64,000 bases of DNA from DASPJQ01 sp035299065 (GTDB lineage Bacteria; Bacteroidota; Bacteroidia; Flavobacteriales_D; UBA2798). Under the pieces are notes generated by a model. The model was not told where the DNA came from, searched no databases, and saw only the letters and a list, made by a program, of their open reading frames with translations. The position numbers were made by a program, and so were the translations under genes. The DNA lies in NCBI GenBank assembly GCA_035299065.1, contig DATGXI010000011.1:1-64000 (forward strand), given 5' to 3'. Each line of letters begins with the position of its first letter. Positions within the stretch are counted from its first letter, which is position 1. This document shows positions 37,405 to 47,157 of the stretch, one piece after another.

Positions 37405-37435
37405 CAAAGTTATGATTTTTAGGTTTATCAACAAA
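37405..37435 (-). promoter_or_regulatory. Promoter of the 1532-residue VCBS/HYR gene
   Basis: On the minus strand TAACTTTG (37412-37405) is a full TAnnTTTG match with TTTG (37435-37432) 19 bases upstream, the ideal spacing. Transcription would begin about 16 bases before the ATG at 37382. This is the best promoter match in the window. Confidence 0.7.
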
Positions 37436-37467
37436 TTTTTATTGATCAAACAGCTGTTTTTTTATGT

Positions 37468-37494
37468 AAAAAGGCGGATATTATCCGCCTTTTT
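37468..37494 (-). terminator. Terminator after the 2105-residue gene
   Basis: Stem AAAAAGGCGGAT (37468-37479) with ATCCGCCTTTTT (37483-37494) and a 3-base loop, T-run on the minus strand. It separates the 2105-residue gene from the next transcription unit. Confidence 0.85.
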
Positions 37495-37517
37495 TACACT
37501 TAATAATCGGGTTATTA

Positions 37518-40500
37518 TTATCTTAAGAGTGTTACGTGACCAATGTATTCCTTTACATCTCCGTTAATATTACTTGCAGCCTTTATTTTCCAAACATATA
37601 CATCTTCTTTAGACTGAATGTTTTTAAAGGTTCCATCCCATCCACTAAATTTATCATTTGTATGGTAAATTATTTCACCCCAACGATTAAATACGTTGAA
37701 TTCATACCCATCCTCCAATACACCTTTTACGCTTGGCAATAAAACATCGTTAGTTCCGTCTCCGTCAGGTGTAAATGCATTTGGTACATATATCAACATT
37801 ACATCGTAAAGATGTATAGGCTTACATATCTCGGCAATACATCCGTTTGGTGAAACTGCTTCAAGACAAATGGTGTAATCACCTGCCTCAAGGTCGTCAA
37901 ATGCATAGTGAGGGTTTACCTGGGTTGAAGAATCATATCCGCCAAAATCCCATGTATATGTTGCCCCGTTAAATGTCAGGTTCACTAAATCAATATCCGG
38001 TTCAAGAATATTAGGCTGCGAAGGATTCCATGTAAAGTCAGGGATTGGATCAGGGTAAACTTCAATTACGCTTGTAAATGTTGAGTCATTTGTACAACCC
38101 ATATCAGAGGTAGTAGTGAGTGTTACATCATAGAAAACCGAAGCAGTTGTTGTATTGTAATACGTATTTGTAACCGTAATGCATCCTGCTCCCGAATTCC
38201 CATCGCCAAAATCCCATGTACATGTTCCACCACTTGTCATAGAAGTTGGTGTTGTGTTTACAAAAGTTACATCAAGTGGTGAACATCCTGCAGCAGGCAC
38301 CGGAACAAAAGTTGGTTGTGGAAGCGGATAGAAATAAACCGTTAAAACAATTGTATCATTCAATGGGCATTGATCAAATGCAAGCAAGTTGAATGTTGTT
38401 CCGTTTGTAGTAACAGCTGGAGTTGTCCATATAGAGTCGTTTGACAACGAATCAATTGGATTCCAGTTCGAATCGTACCACCAATAATTATAACCCGGCA
38501 CACCATCAACACCACTCGCTTCAAAAACACCTTGACCACCGGGGCAAACTGTATCGGTTGCCGATACAACTGAGGCGTCAAAAGGAGGAATAATAGAAAC
38601 ATCAGCGCTTTCAGGGTTAGATGTACACCCGTTTTGGTCAGTTACCACACAGGTAAATGTTACCGGAACTGTTGATGTTACGAAATAGTATTGGGCAATA
38701 TCACCTGTATTCCATGTAAACGTATACGGTGGTGTTCCACCAGTTGCACTGGCATCAAGCTGACCATAGCCACCATAGCAAATGGTAATGTCGGCAATTG
38801 GATTCTGAATAAGTGGAAGTGGCTCTACAATAGTTGCTGATGTTGTAGTTTGACAACCATTGACATCTTGCGCAATTACACTGTAAACTCCAGGGCAAAG
38901 GCCTGTGAAATTAGGGCTTGCCTGGAATGTTACCCCACCATCAACACTATACTGAGTTGCGGCAGGAGCAATCATACTTATTGTTCCGTTACATGCACCA
39001 TTACAGGTTACATCAGTAACCGAAAAACCTGTAATAACAACTTGCGGTGGCTCCGTAAGTGTGAAGCTTGCATTGATTGTACATCCGTTGTCATCGGTAA
39101 CAATAACCGGATATGTTCCAGCACAAAGATTTGTTGCATTATTTTGTGTTGGTCCTGCAACACCGCCTGCCCATGTATAATTATAAAGGGCTGCAACCGT
39201 TCCTCCGGCAATATTTAATGTTGCTGTACCATCACACGCTCCAAAACACGATATGTTTGTTTGCGGCTGACTTGTTATTGTTAACTGAGCTGGCTCGGTC
39301 AATATTTGCGGGCCTGTTACCGTACATCCATTTGCATCTTGCAATACCAGGTTGTAATTTCCTGCTGCAAGATTTACCTGTGTTGAAAGCGTGGTGAATG
39401 TTGCACCTGCATCATAGCTGAACAAATAAGGTGTGGTTCCGCCTGCTGGTGTAAATGTAATTTCTCCTGAATTGTCATTGAAACAGGTTAAATTAACACC
39501 GGCCGATGTAAATGATAAAACAGCTGGTTCGGTAACGTTGAATGGTTGTGTATCACTACAACCGTTAACATCTGTTACCGTTAACGTGTATGCTCCTGCG
39601 CAAATAGCAGCGAAACTACCTGTTGGTTGAACTGCGCCTCCAATGTCAAATGAAAGAGCACCTGTACCGCCTGTTGCAGTTGATGATAATGTTCCATCAC
39701 ATGCTGCATTACATGTTACATCGGTTACAAATGCCGAAGTAATTACTGGTGAGGCCTGATTAACCACAGTTACCGTTTGTGGTATTTGACATCCATTTGC
39801 ATCTTGTACAAGAATATCATAAACACCCGCCAATAAACCTGTAAAAACTGGTGACGCCTGCAGCGTAATACCGTTGTCAACACTATAATCGTAAGTAGGG
39901 GTTCCACCACCTACACCGGTAAAGGTAATACCACCGTTTGCATTACCGCAAGTTGATGGCGTTAGCGTGGTGTTGTAAACAATAAGCGTTGGTTCTGATA
40001 CACTTTGGGTTGATCCTATTGTACAACCATTTGCATCTTTAATGATAACCTGGTAAGTACCTGCACAAAGGTTATCAAGACTATTTGAAACCTGGTAAGT
40101 AACACCATTATCAGAACTGTATTGGTAAGCAGGTGTTCCTCCACCGGCAGTAACCAATATTGATCCATCACATGATCCAAAACATAAGGTTGCGGATATA
40201 GTGTATGCATCTGTTAAAGCAGCTGGTTCATTCACCGTTTCGATTCCAGTAACCTGGCATCCTGCCGCATCCTGTATTACTATAGTATAAGATCCAGCGT
40301 TAAGTGAAGGGAAAGCCAAACTGGCCTGGAAAGTTGTACCACCATCGTTGCTATAGGTATAGCCCGGGGTTCCTCCGCTTGCAGCAATTAAAATAATACC
40401 AGTTCCATCACCATTACAATTTAAATCGGTTATGCTTGCTGAATAAGTAATTGGGGTGGCTTCGGTAATAATTACCTGATTCCATCCAAGACAACCATTA

Positions 40501-43500
40501 CCATCCATAACCATTAGATCGTAGGTTCCTGCTGCAAGACCTGTAAAGTTAGGACTCACCTGGTATGTTGATCCGTTGTCAATGCTATATTGGTATGGAC
40601 CACCGTCACCACCGGTAACAGCCGTAAATGTTATTGTGCCTGTTGGTGCACCATTACATGCAACATTTGTCGAAACAGGTGTATAAAGAATTGTATCGGG
40701 TTCGGTAATTATAAATGGAATTGTAAATATACAGAAACCGTTATCCACAATCGTCACAATATGGCTACCTGCACACAAGCCGGTATAATTACCAGAAATG
40801 CCAAATGTTCCATTTAAATCCAATTCGTACTGAATAGGAGGAGCACCATTTACAGCATGTGTTTGAACAGTACCATCACATGACCCATAACAAGTTGCAG
40901 GTGTAAGCCCATCAAGGATACCATCCATTTCAACATCATTCACACCTACAAACATATTTTCAACACAACCATCGGCATCGGTTACCACAATGTTATATCC
41001 ACCGGCAAGAAGACTACCAAACAAGCCGCTTGCCTGCGGACCAGTTCCTAAGGTGACGTTATCATATGTATAGGGAGCTGCTCCACCCGATGCAGCAACT
41101 TCAAGGCTTCCGTCATTAAATCCGCAATGTGATTCGGTAGTATCAATAAGATTAATTGTAAATCCTGGAGGATCTGTGAGCACTGTATTTGCTGTCATTT
41201 GACAACCATTTGCATCCTGTACAATTACAGCATACGTTCCATCACATAAACCTGTGAAAGAGTTTGATAATTGCAAAGCGCCTGGGGGTGTGGGTCCAAA
41301 TGGATCCAATTGATATTGAAATACAGGGGTACCACCACCAACACCAGTAACTGTAATTGTTCCGTCACAAACTCCAGGACAAACAGGATTTGTAAAGTTA
41401 ACTGTTGCGGTAATTGCAGCGGGTGCAACAAGATTAATTGTTGAGTTGGCAAGACATCCATTGGCGTCCTGCACAACCACGAAAATTGTTCCTGCGCATA
41501 ACCCTGTCATAGGATTAGCTGGTGAAAAGGTAAGGCCGTTATTACTTGAGAACTGGTAACCTGGTGTTCCACCAGACGGGGTTACAGTAATTGTTCCGTT
41601 ACAAACACCATTACAGGTTGGATTGGTAAATGTTGTCGTATATGTTAATGCTGTTGGCTGTGTAATGGTAAACGTAGTTGTACCAGTACATCCATTTGCG
41701 TCAGTTACCGTTGCGGTATAATTACCAGCAGGTAAGTTGACAAATGAATTGGATGCTTGCGGACCAACAGGAGGCGTTGGCCCAGCGAGGTCAACCGTAT
41801 AGCTGAACGCAGGAGAACCACCTGAAGGTGTTAGTAAGACTGAACCGTTTACACCACCAAAACAAGTTACGTTTGTAATGGATCCTGCGGCAAGTGTTGG
41901 TGCAGGTGATGATCCAACTGTTATACCCGTAACCGAAGCAGTACAACCATTTGCATCAGTAACAACAACGCTATACGTTCCTGCTGCTAAACCGGTAAAT
42001 ACGTTTGATGCCTGTACAGGACCAGGATTAAGGTCGTACGTTAATGTTCCTGTGCCACCTGAGGCGGTTATGGTTATTGTACCGTTGTTTACGCCACAAA
42101 TTGCGGGCGTCACACCTCCTAATGATGCTGTTAACAACGGTGGATTTGTTAATGTAGTTGTGAATGTTTGAATACAACCGTTTGCGTCTTTTACGCTAAT
42201 GGTATATGTGCCAGCCGCAAGACCTGTAAAAACATTTGATACCTGGTAAGCACCACCATTCAATGAATAGGTTAATGCACCTGTGCCACCACTGGCAGTA
42301 ACCGTAATGCTTCCGTTAGTTCCGCCATTACATGTTGGATTTAAATTGGTAGTTGCAACGGTAATTGCGGTTGGTTGTGTAATGGTTACTGTTGCCGTAG
42401 ATGTACAGCCGGTAGCATCCGTCATAGTTACCGTATAGGTTCCCGCAGGAACTCCAGTAGCTGTTTGTGTTGTTTGAACAGGAACTGTATTCCAACTATA
42501 GGTAAAAACTGGTACTCCAGTTGGTGTAGCGGTTAGTGTTCCTGTAGTTCCTCCGTTACATAGCACATTGGTGCCTGATGCGGTTACACTACAGCAAGGA
42601 GGTCCCGGATTAATGGTAAACGTTCCGTTGTAGGAGCAACCTGCTGCTGAAGTTACGGTATAGGTATAAACACCATCGGGTAAACCTGTAAAATTGGCAA
42701 CACCTGCTACAGTATTGGGTTCAACAACCGAGCCGGTGGTAGGTCCGGCAATAGTGACCGTAAACGGCCCGGGGCCAGGTGCGTTGTTAATTGTAACACT
42801 TCCGTTATTGTATCCTGCGCAGGTTTCTGCAACAGGTGTTACAACCGGAGGTGGTAATGTTGACATAGTTATAGTAACTGGATCCGATACAGTAATCACA
42901 ACCCCATCACAACGGGTATAAACGGCTGATGCAGTGTAGGTGGTGGTTGCTGTAGGACAAACTGTAATTGAATTTCCTGTACCCAATAAGGTTGCACCGT
43001 TATACCAATTTACAGTGTAAACAGGTGCGCCATTTGGGGTGAAGCGCCACGCTTCCGGAGAAGCGGTTGTAACTGACCATGCGCCCGAGCTTGCATTGCG
43101 GCCGGGGGCACCAACACCAGCAGTACCACCTGTATTTTGAACACCCACAACGCAACGACCACCATTCCACGTGGTACAAGCGTCTTTGCGTTGAATATGT
43201 GTTTCAATTACATTGGTGGTTTCATAAAATACCATTTGGAAAAATGAACGCATTCCAGTACATGAATAGTGCGAACAATTGTAAAAATCAACTACAAACA
43301 TACGGCATGGTGCAGCACCAATTAAATGCCATCTGATTTGGCCTGCTACCGGAGGATACATGTCGTGATACGCACCAAAAGCATGGCCCCTGTTACCCGT
43401 TCCCCAAAGCGCTGCACTTGGGCAAACATCTGTTGTGGCAACACCCCAAGGGTTATACGTACCACCAATACCAGCTGCCGGGTTAAAAAGAACACTTCCG

Positions 43501-43835
43501 TTTGAAGAAACTGCGCACGTTGTGTAAGCGGTTCCGAAATAGCAAAATGTGAAAGGAAGGTTGATCAAGGGACTCCATACATCATCAGTACCAGCTGAGA
43601 CCATGGTTCCTCCGGCCGAACCCGGGGTAATTACCGGGGCATAAGGTATTGACGATACCGTATAGGTTGTTGTGGCTCCCACGTGGAAAGGCACAGCCGT
43701 AAGGGTTGTACAAGGCGTTGTACAAGGCAGGGTAAAGTCAGCCGGAGCGGTAATGCTTGGGCAGCCTGGGGCCTGCGAAAGAGCTGATTTGAAAGCAAAT
43801 AAGCTCAGTATAAGGCATAGTATTCTGGTACGCAT
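37518..43835 (-). CDS. Giant SprB-like T9SS type B adhesin (2105 residues)
   Basis: Signal peptide 'MRTRILCLILSLFAFKSALS'. Residues about 45-270 form a beta-rich N-terminal domain of the kind often found ahead of repeats in this phylum ('LPFTFCYFGTAYTTCAVSSNGS', 'GGRCVVGVQNTGG'). About 17 SprB-like repeats of 75-85 residues follow, each opening with a Cys-x-Gly/Asn-x-C-D/N-G motif such as 'CFGSCDGSILVTAGGGTP'. Ig and PKD modules ('CTWDFGDGNSG') come next, then the type B sorting domain 'YVPNAFTPDGDGTNDVLLP' to 'GHVTLLR'. SprB of Flavobacterium is the moving gliding adhesin; this is a relative in architecture only. It follows the PorP/SprF gene by 65 bases, so the two may be one transcript. 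Confidence 0.92.
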   Translation of the reverse strand: MRTRILCLILSLFAFKSALSQAPGCPSITAPADFTLPCTTPCTTLTAVPFHVGATTTYTVSSIPYAPVITPGSAGGTMVSAGTDDVWSPLINLPFTFCYFGTAYTTCAVSSNGSVLFNPAAGIGGTYNPWGVATTDVCPSAALWGTGNRGHAFGAYHDMYPPVAGQIRWHLIGAAPCRMFVVDFYNCSHYSCTGMRSFFQMVFYETTNVIETHIQRKDACTTWNGGRCVVGVQNTGGTAGVGAPGRNASSGAWSVTTASPEAWRFTPNGAPVYTVNWYNGATLLGTGNSITVCPTATTTYTASAVYTRCDGVVITVSDPVTITMSTLPPPVVTPVAETCAGYNNGSVTINNAPGPGPFTVTIAGPTTGSVVEPNTVAGVANFTGLPDGVYTYTVTSAAGCSYNGTFTINPGPPCCSVTASGTNVLCNGGTTGTLTATPTGVPVFTYSWNTVPVQTTQTATGVPAGTYTVTMTDATGCTSTATVTITQPTAITVATTNLNPTCNGGTNGSITVTASGGTGALTYSLNGGAYQVSNVFTGLAAGTYTISVKDANGCIQTFTTTLTNPPLLTASLGGVTPAICGVNNGTITITASGGTGTLTYDLNPGPVQASNVFTGLAAGTYSVVVTDANGCTASVTGITVGSSPAPTLAAGSITNVTCFGGVNGSVLLTPSGGSPAFSYTVDLAGPTPPVGPQASNSFVNLPAGNYTATVTDANGCTGTTTFTITQPTALTYTTTFTNPTCNGVCNGTITVTPSGGTPGYQFSSNNGLTFSPANPMTGLCAGTIFVVVQDANGCLANSTINLVAPAAITATVNFTNPVCPGVCDGTITVTGVGGGTPVFQYQLDPFGPTPPGALQLSNSFTGLCDGTYAVIVQDANGCQMTANTVLTDPPGFTINLIDTTESHCGFNDGSLEVAASGGAAPYTYDNVTLGTGPQASGLFGSLLAGGYNIVVTDADGCVENMFVGVNDVEMDGILDGLTPATCYGSCDGTVQTHAVNGAPPIQYELDLNGTFGISGNYTGLCAGSHIVTIVDNGFCIFTIPFIITEPDTILYTPVSTNVACNGAPTGTITFTAVTGGDGGPYQYSIDNGSTYQVSPNFTGLAAGTYDLMVMDGNGCLGWNQVIITEATPITYSASITDLNCNGDGTGIILIAASGGTPGYTYSNDGGTTFQASLAFPSLNAGSYTIVIQDAAGCQVTGIETVNEPAALTDAYTISATLCFGSCDGSILVTAGGGTPAYQYSSDNGVTYQVSNSLDNLCAGTYQVIIKDANGCTIGSTQSVSEPTLIVYNTTLTPSTCGNANGGITFTGVGGGTPTYDYSVDNGITLQASPVFTGLLAGVYDILVQDANGCQIPQTVTVVNQASPVITSAFVTDVTCNAACDGTLSSTATGGTGALSFDIGGAVQPTGSFAAICAGAYTLTVTDVNGCSDTQPFNVTEPAVLSFTSAGVNLTCFNDNSGEITFTPAGGTTPYLFSYDAGATFTTLSTQVNLAAGNYNLVLQDANGCTVTGPQILTEPAQLTITSQPQTNISCFGACDGTATLNIAGGTVAALYNYTWAGGVAGPTQNNATNLCAGTYPVIVTDDNGCTINASFTLTEPPQVVITGFSVTDVTCNGACNGTISMIAPAATQYSVDGGVTFQASPNFTGLCPGVYSVIAQDVNGCQTTTSATIVEPLPLIQNPIADITICYGGYGQLDASATGGTPPYTFTWNTGDIAQYYFVTSTVPVTFTCVVTDQNGCTSNPESADVSIIPPFDASVVSATDTVCPGGQGVFEASGVDGVPGYNYWWYDSNWNPIDSLSNDSIWTTPAVTTNGTTFNLLAFDQCPLNDTIVLTVYFYPLPQPTFVPVPAAGCSPLDVTFVNTTPTSMTSGGTCTWDFGDGNSGAGCITVTNTYYNTTTASVFYDVTLTTTSDMGCTNDSTFTSVIEVYPDPIPDFTWNPSQPNILEPDIDLVNLTFNGATYTWDFGGYDSSTQVNPHYAFDDLEAGDYTICLEAVSPNGCIAEICKPIHLYDVMLIYVPNAFTPDGDGTNDVLLPSVKGVLEDGYEFNVFNRWGEIIYHTNDKFSGWDGTFKNIQSKEDVYVWKIKAASNINGDVKEYIGHVTLLR
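38830..42850 (-). repeat. SprB-like repeat array in the 2105-residue gene
   Basis: About 17 degenerate in-frame units of 225-255 bases. Each unit codes for 'NG(S/T)I', 'ASGGTP', 'LAAGTY' and 'VTDANGC' style motifs. Copies are diverged at DNA level but share short exact stretches. Confidence 0.75.
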
Positions 43836-43900
43836 ACAATATCGTTTGAATATTAGACGGTTAAATGCATTTAAGTTGCCTTAAGGTTAGACTAAAAAAC

Positions 43901-45427
43901 TCATCGGACATAATTGAGGATCCATGCCTTGGTCAAACCGTTTTGGTGGGCCTTGTCTCTGGTCTCAAATATGGGTTGTTTTTGATTTGAGTACTTGAAT
44001 ATAATATACTTATATCCATTACGCTTGTTGTAGATGATGCGCGCATCCGGAAAATCACCCTTATATTTTTTTAATTGTGCCTGTGCAAGATCGTCTTTAC
44101 TGAATGCACCAAACACTACGTATAGTCCTTGCGGTGAATCACTTTGATCAAGCTCTATAAAATAATCATTGTCAGATTTTTTTATTTGCGTATCGTCAAA
44201 TTTAACCGGAGGATCGTTTTTTACAGGAGGATCGTTTTTTACTGGGGGATCATTCTTAACTGGCGGATCATTTTTTACAACCAGATCGGCTTTTTTCTTA
44301 AGCAGTTCATTCAATTTGGCTATTGAATCATTATCTTTCTGAATGGTTTCGTTCTTTTGAGTTTCCATTGCAGTATACTTATTTTCTGCAGCAACCCGTT
44401 CACGTTCTTTTTGTTTACTCACGGTATCAATTTCCACTCGTTTTGCAACCACTTCCTGGTTGAGTCGTTCAATTTCCTTTTGTGCTTCTTCGAGTTCCTT
44501 GTCGTTGTTTTTTCCCTCCATTTTCACAGGGAAACGATAACCCAAAAGAATTTCCTGGTTGATACCCGCATACGTTTTACCATTGTTTAAAATCACGTCA
44601 TAGGCATAACCTATACAAATACTTTTTTTAATACAAACACCTAAAGATGCTGACACGGCATATCCTGATTTATATGTTGCATTCAACCAAATAAACTCAC
44701 GGAAATCAAGCACAAATCCACCATCATAATAAATTGGTGCACCAGGAACATATTTAACCAATGCAAAGGGCGATAATTTTAATCCTGCCTTTGCAAATTC
44801 AAAATCATAGCGAAGGTTTCCAATAAAATGCCTCTCGAAAGTAAAGCTACCTCCTTCAGAAGTACCATCATTTATCAACGCTTTGAATTCAGAACTAAGT
44901 CCCAACAATTGAGGAACACTAAACCCAAATTGGAATTTTTTTATTTGAAGTAAAATACCTGCGGTTGCATTTCCTACGATTTTGCGACCAGGATTAAAAT
45001 TATTCAGTTGTTTATCGTTCGGGTCCTTTACTATTGCCTGGTTAAAATTTATGCGATGATCTTCGGCTCCGCCAGCAATTCCAAACCGTAAAAATGACGT
45101 CTCTGAAAAGTTCACTTTGTAGGATGCACTAACCATTCCACCGGTAGCCGATGAAGCGCCAATAACATCACTGTAAAGGGAAAGGCCGAGCCCCAGTTTG
45201 TTTTGAAACATACTTCCATCAACTGTTAATGCGTTTACAATATTTCCGCCTTCAAAACCAAGATTACGCTGGTTGCGCATAAAATAAGTGTTGGTGTTTT
45301 GCGAATATCCTGCCATGGCAGGATTCAAAACCATTCCATTTATAAAATAGTGATGATAAGCAGGTATTTGTTGTGCACTAACTACCTGGAACGAGATGCA
45401 AAAAAGAATAAGTAAACGTGTCTTCAA
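43901..45427 (-). CDS. PorP/SprF family T9SS outer-membrane protein with SPOR-like C-terminus
   Basis: 508 residues starting at TTG (45427); the signal peptide 'MKTRLLILFCISFQVVSAQQ' follows directly and no ATG precedes it. Residues 20-300 are a PorP/SprF barrel: 'YHHYFINGMVLNPAMAGYS', 'NKLGLGLSLYSDVIG', 'YKVNFSETSFLRFGIAGG', ending 'EILLGYRFPVKMEG'. A coiled coil (about 305-370) and four 'PPVKND' hexapeptide repeats lead to a C-terminal domain, 'SPQGLYVVFGAFSKDDLAQ' to 'DKAHQNGLTKAWIL', with the beta-alpha-beta pattern of SPOR. SprF is needed for secretion of SprB in Flavobacterium. The gene lies 10 bases after a type B cargo gene. The SPOR tail suggests a tie to peptidoglycan. Confidence 0.85.
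   Translation of the reverse strand: MKTRLLILFCISFQVVSAQQIPAYHHYFINGMVLNPAMAGYSQNTNTYFMRNQRNLGFEGGNIVNALTVDGSMFQNKLGLGLSLYSDVIGASSATGGMVSASYKVNFSETSFLRFGIAGGAEDHRINFNQAIVKDPNDKQLNNFNPGRKIVGNATAGILLQIKKFQFGFSVPQLLGLSSEFKALINDGTSEGGSFTFERHFIGNLRYDFEFAKAGLKLSPFALVKYVPGAPIYYDGGFVLDFREFIWLNATYKSGYAVSASLGVCIKKSICIGYAYDVILNNGKTYAGINQEILLGYRFPVKMEGKNNDKELEEAQKEIERLNQEVVAKRVEIDTVSKQKERERVAAENKYTAMETQKNETIQKDNDSIAKLNELLKKKADLVVKNDPPVKNDPPVKNDPPVKNDPPVKFDDTQIKKSDNDYFIELDQSDSPQGLYVVFGAFSKDDLAQAQLKKYKGDFPDARIIYNKRNGYKYIIFKYSNQKQPIFETRDKAHQNGLTKAWILNYVR
44202..44273 (-). repeat. Four 18-base in-frame tandem repeats
   Basis: Four units of 18 bases, for example 'tttacaggaggatcgttt' at 44220-44237, encode the 'PPVKND' hexapeptides in the linker of the PorP/SprF-SPOR protein. 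Units differ by one to three bases. Confidence 0.85.
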
Positions 45428-45437
45428 AATATAAACT

Positions 45438-47141
45438 TTATTTAGAGCTGGTAATGGTTAATACGCCTTTAAATATTTTATCTAATGCATTAATTCTAAC
45501 CAAATAATAATAAGATCCATCCGGCAAACCATCTCCGCCCCACGTATTATTATATGCTGTTTGTTCAAACAAAATCTGCCCGTGATTATTCATAATCATA
45601 ACTTGATTGTCAGGATACATATCAATATCAATAATGTTCCAAACGTCATTATCACTATCGTTATTTGGTGTAATGAAATTGCACACTTGCAGGTTGGGAA
45701 TTTTGGGAGGTATAATCACCGGTGTTGTATCCAATACAGTGACAGTCACCACATCGTTATCTGAACATCCCATTGCATCAGTTACTGTAACAGTGTAGCT
45801 AAACACTCCAACCATTGTGGCTGTATCAATGCACGGGCTTGCTATATTTGTAAAGTCAAGCATAACAGCAGGGGTCCAACTATACGAAACACCACCTGAT
45901 GCGTTTAAACATGTGCCTTGTCCCAAATCAATCGTTACATCGGTTCCTGCATTGGCTACAGGCAAAGGTAAAACAGTTACTGTTGCACCTAACGATGTAT
46001 CGGCAGGACAAATTCCGTTTTGCAGTACAACCGCGTAGGAAGTAGTTTCCGTTAAACCGCCATAAGCATAAATATTATCGGTATCAATGATAGTTGAAGT
46101 GCCCGACCCCGTTGTAGCTATCCAGTACTGAATAGATCCTGAAAAACCAGTAAGTGTAAGTATTCCGGATGAGCCATAGCACACGCTTGTATCGGTTGAT
46201 ACCATGCCGGCAGTTGGAGGAGCGTCAACCGTTATTGTTACAACGCCTGCCGTATCGGGAGGGCAAACACCGTTTTGCACAATGGCATGATAAAAAGTAG
46301 TTGTACTTAGATTACTATAACCAATGGTTGAGCTGGTTACACCTCCCATTGAAACCCAGTTTGTACCATCAACTGATGATTCCCAGTCAATGATTGAACC
46401 ATTGTTGCCCGTTAGGTTTATGATGCCGCTATTACTGGTTGCGCACACGGTTGCGTTACCCACCGTAAAACCTGCAAATGTGGTATCATCAACTGTAATT
46501 ACTGCCCATGGAGACCACCCATCAGGACAAAAACCGCCATCAAGGTGAACGCGGTAAGCCGTTGTTTGGGTCAATCCACTGTAATTATAACTATTTGTTG
46601 TATCACTTATATTCGTCCAGATTCCTCCTCCATCAGTTGAGTACTGCCAGTAATCAGGATATCCTGTATATCCGGCTAGTGTTAATACACCTGAATTGCC
46701 ACTTATACAAACTGTATCAGAACTTAGTAACGCACCCCCTACTACCGTAGTATCGTTTACAATTGTCATTGTAAACGTATTATTTGCCGGATTAATATCG
46801 CCAGGTAAACTTACCGTAACTGCAACCGTATATGTTCCCGCGTTGCAAAAACTGGCAGAATCGGTAAAGGTGAATATATAACTGGCAGAAGGAGAGAATA
46901 CGCCTGAAACCAAAACTGTTTCAGTTGCCATTGTTGTTCCGTTAACGCTGTATGAAACCGTATAAGAAGTACTTACAAGTGGTGTTGGACTATTAAAAAT
47001 GATTGCCGTAATGGGTGTTGAACAGGAAAGGTTACAACCTGAATCAATAGAAGTAATTGTTGAAACACCTATGTCTTGCCCAACAATTTTCCCATGGTAT
47101 ATACCAACAAGAACAAAAAATATTTTTAACGCTTTTTTCAA
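45438..47141 (-). CDS. T9SS type B cargo, paralogue of the upstream gene (567 residues)
   Basis: Start TTG at 47141 gives the signal peptide 'MKKALKIFFVLVGIYHGKIVGQ'; no ATG in frame precedes it. Mature part: an N-terminal CARDB-like sheet ('SGCNLSCSTPITAIIFNSP'), then four Ig-like repeats, each with 'YWQYSTDGG' or 'DWESSVDGT' and 'CPP/CPAD'. The C-terminal sorting domain is the shorter subclass: 'VCNFITPNNDSDNDVWNI', 'VMIMNNHGQILFEQT', 'LPDGSYYYLVRIN', ending 'FKGVLTITSSK'. About the same architecture, order and length as the next gene upstream, so a tandem duplication. Spaced 16 bases after it and 10 bases before the PorP/SprF gene: one operon. Confidence 0.88.
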   Translation of the reverse strand: MKKALKIFFVLVGIYHGKIVGQDIGVSTITSIDSGCNLSCSTPITAIIFNSPTPLVSTSYTVSYSVNGTTMATETVLVSGVFSPSASYIFTFTDSASFCNAGTYTVAVTVSLPGDINPANNTFTMTIVNDTTVVGGALLSSDTVCISGNSGVLTLAGYTGYPDYWQYSTDGGGIWTNISDTTNSYNYSGLTQTTAYRVHLDGGFCPDGWSPWAVITVDDTTFAGFTVGNATVCATSNSGIINLTGNNGSIIDWESSVDGTNWVSMGGVTSSTIGYSNLSTTTFYHAIVQNGVCPPDTAGVVTITVDAPPTAGMVSTDTSVCYGSSGILTLTGFSGSIQYWIATTGSGTSTIIDTDNIYAYGGLTETTSYAVVLQNGICPADTSLGATVTVLPLPVANAGTDVTIDLGQGTCLNASGGVSYSWTPAVMLDFTNIASPCIDTATMVGVFSYTVTVTDAMGCSDNDVVTVTVLDTTPVIIPPKIPNLQVCNFITPNNDSDNDVWNIIDIDMYPDNQVMIMNNHGQILFEQTAYNNTWGGDGLPDGSYYYLVRINALDKIFKGVLTITSSK

Positions 47142-47157
47142 GGTGCAAATGCTTTCA

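Noticed and set aside
38830..42850. SprB repeats as separate small genes
   Set aside because: The frame is continuous over 2105 codons with one signal peptide and one sorting domain.
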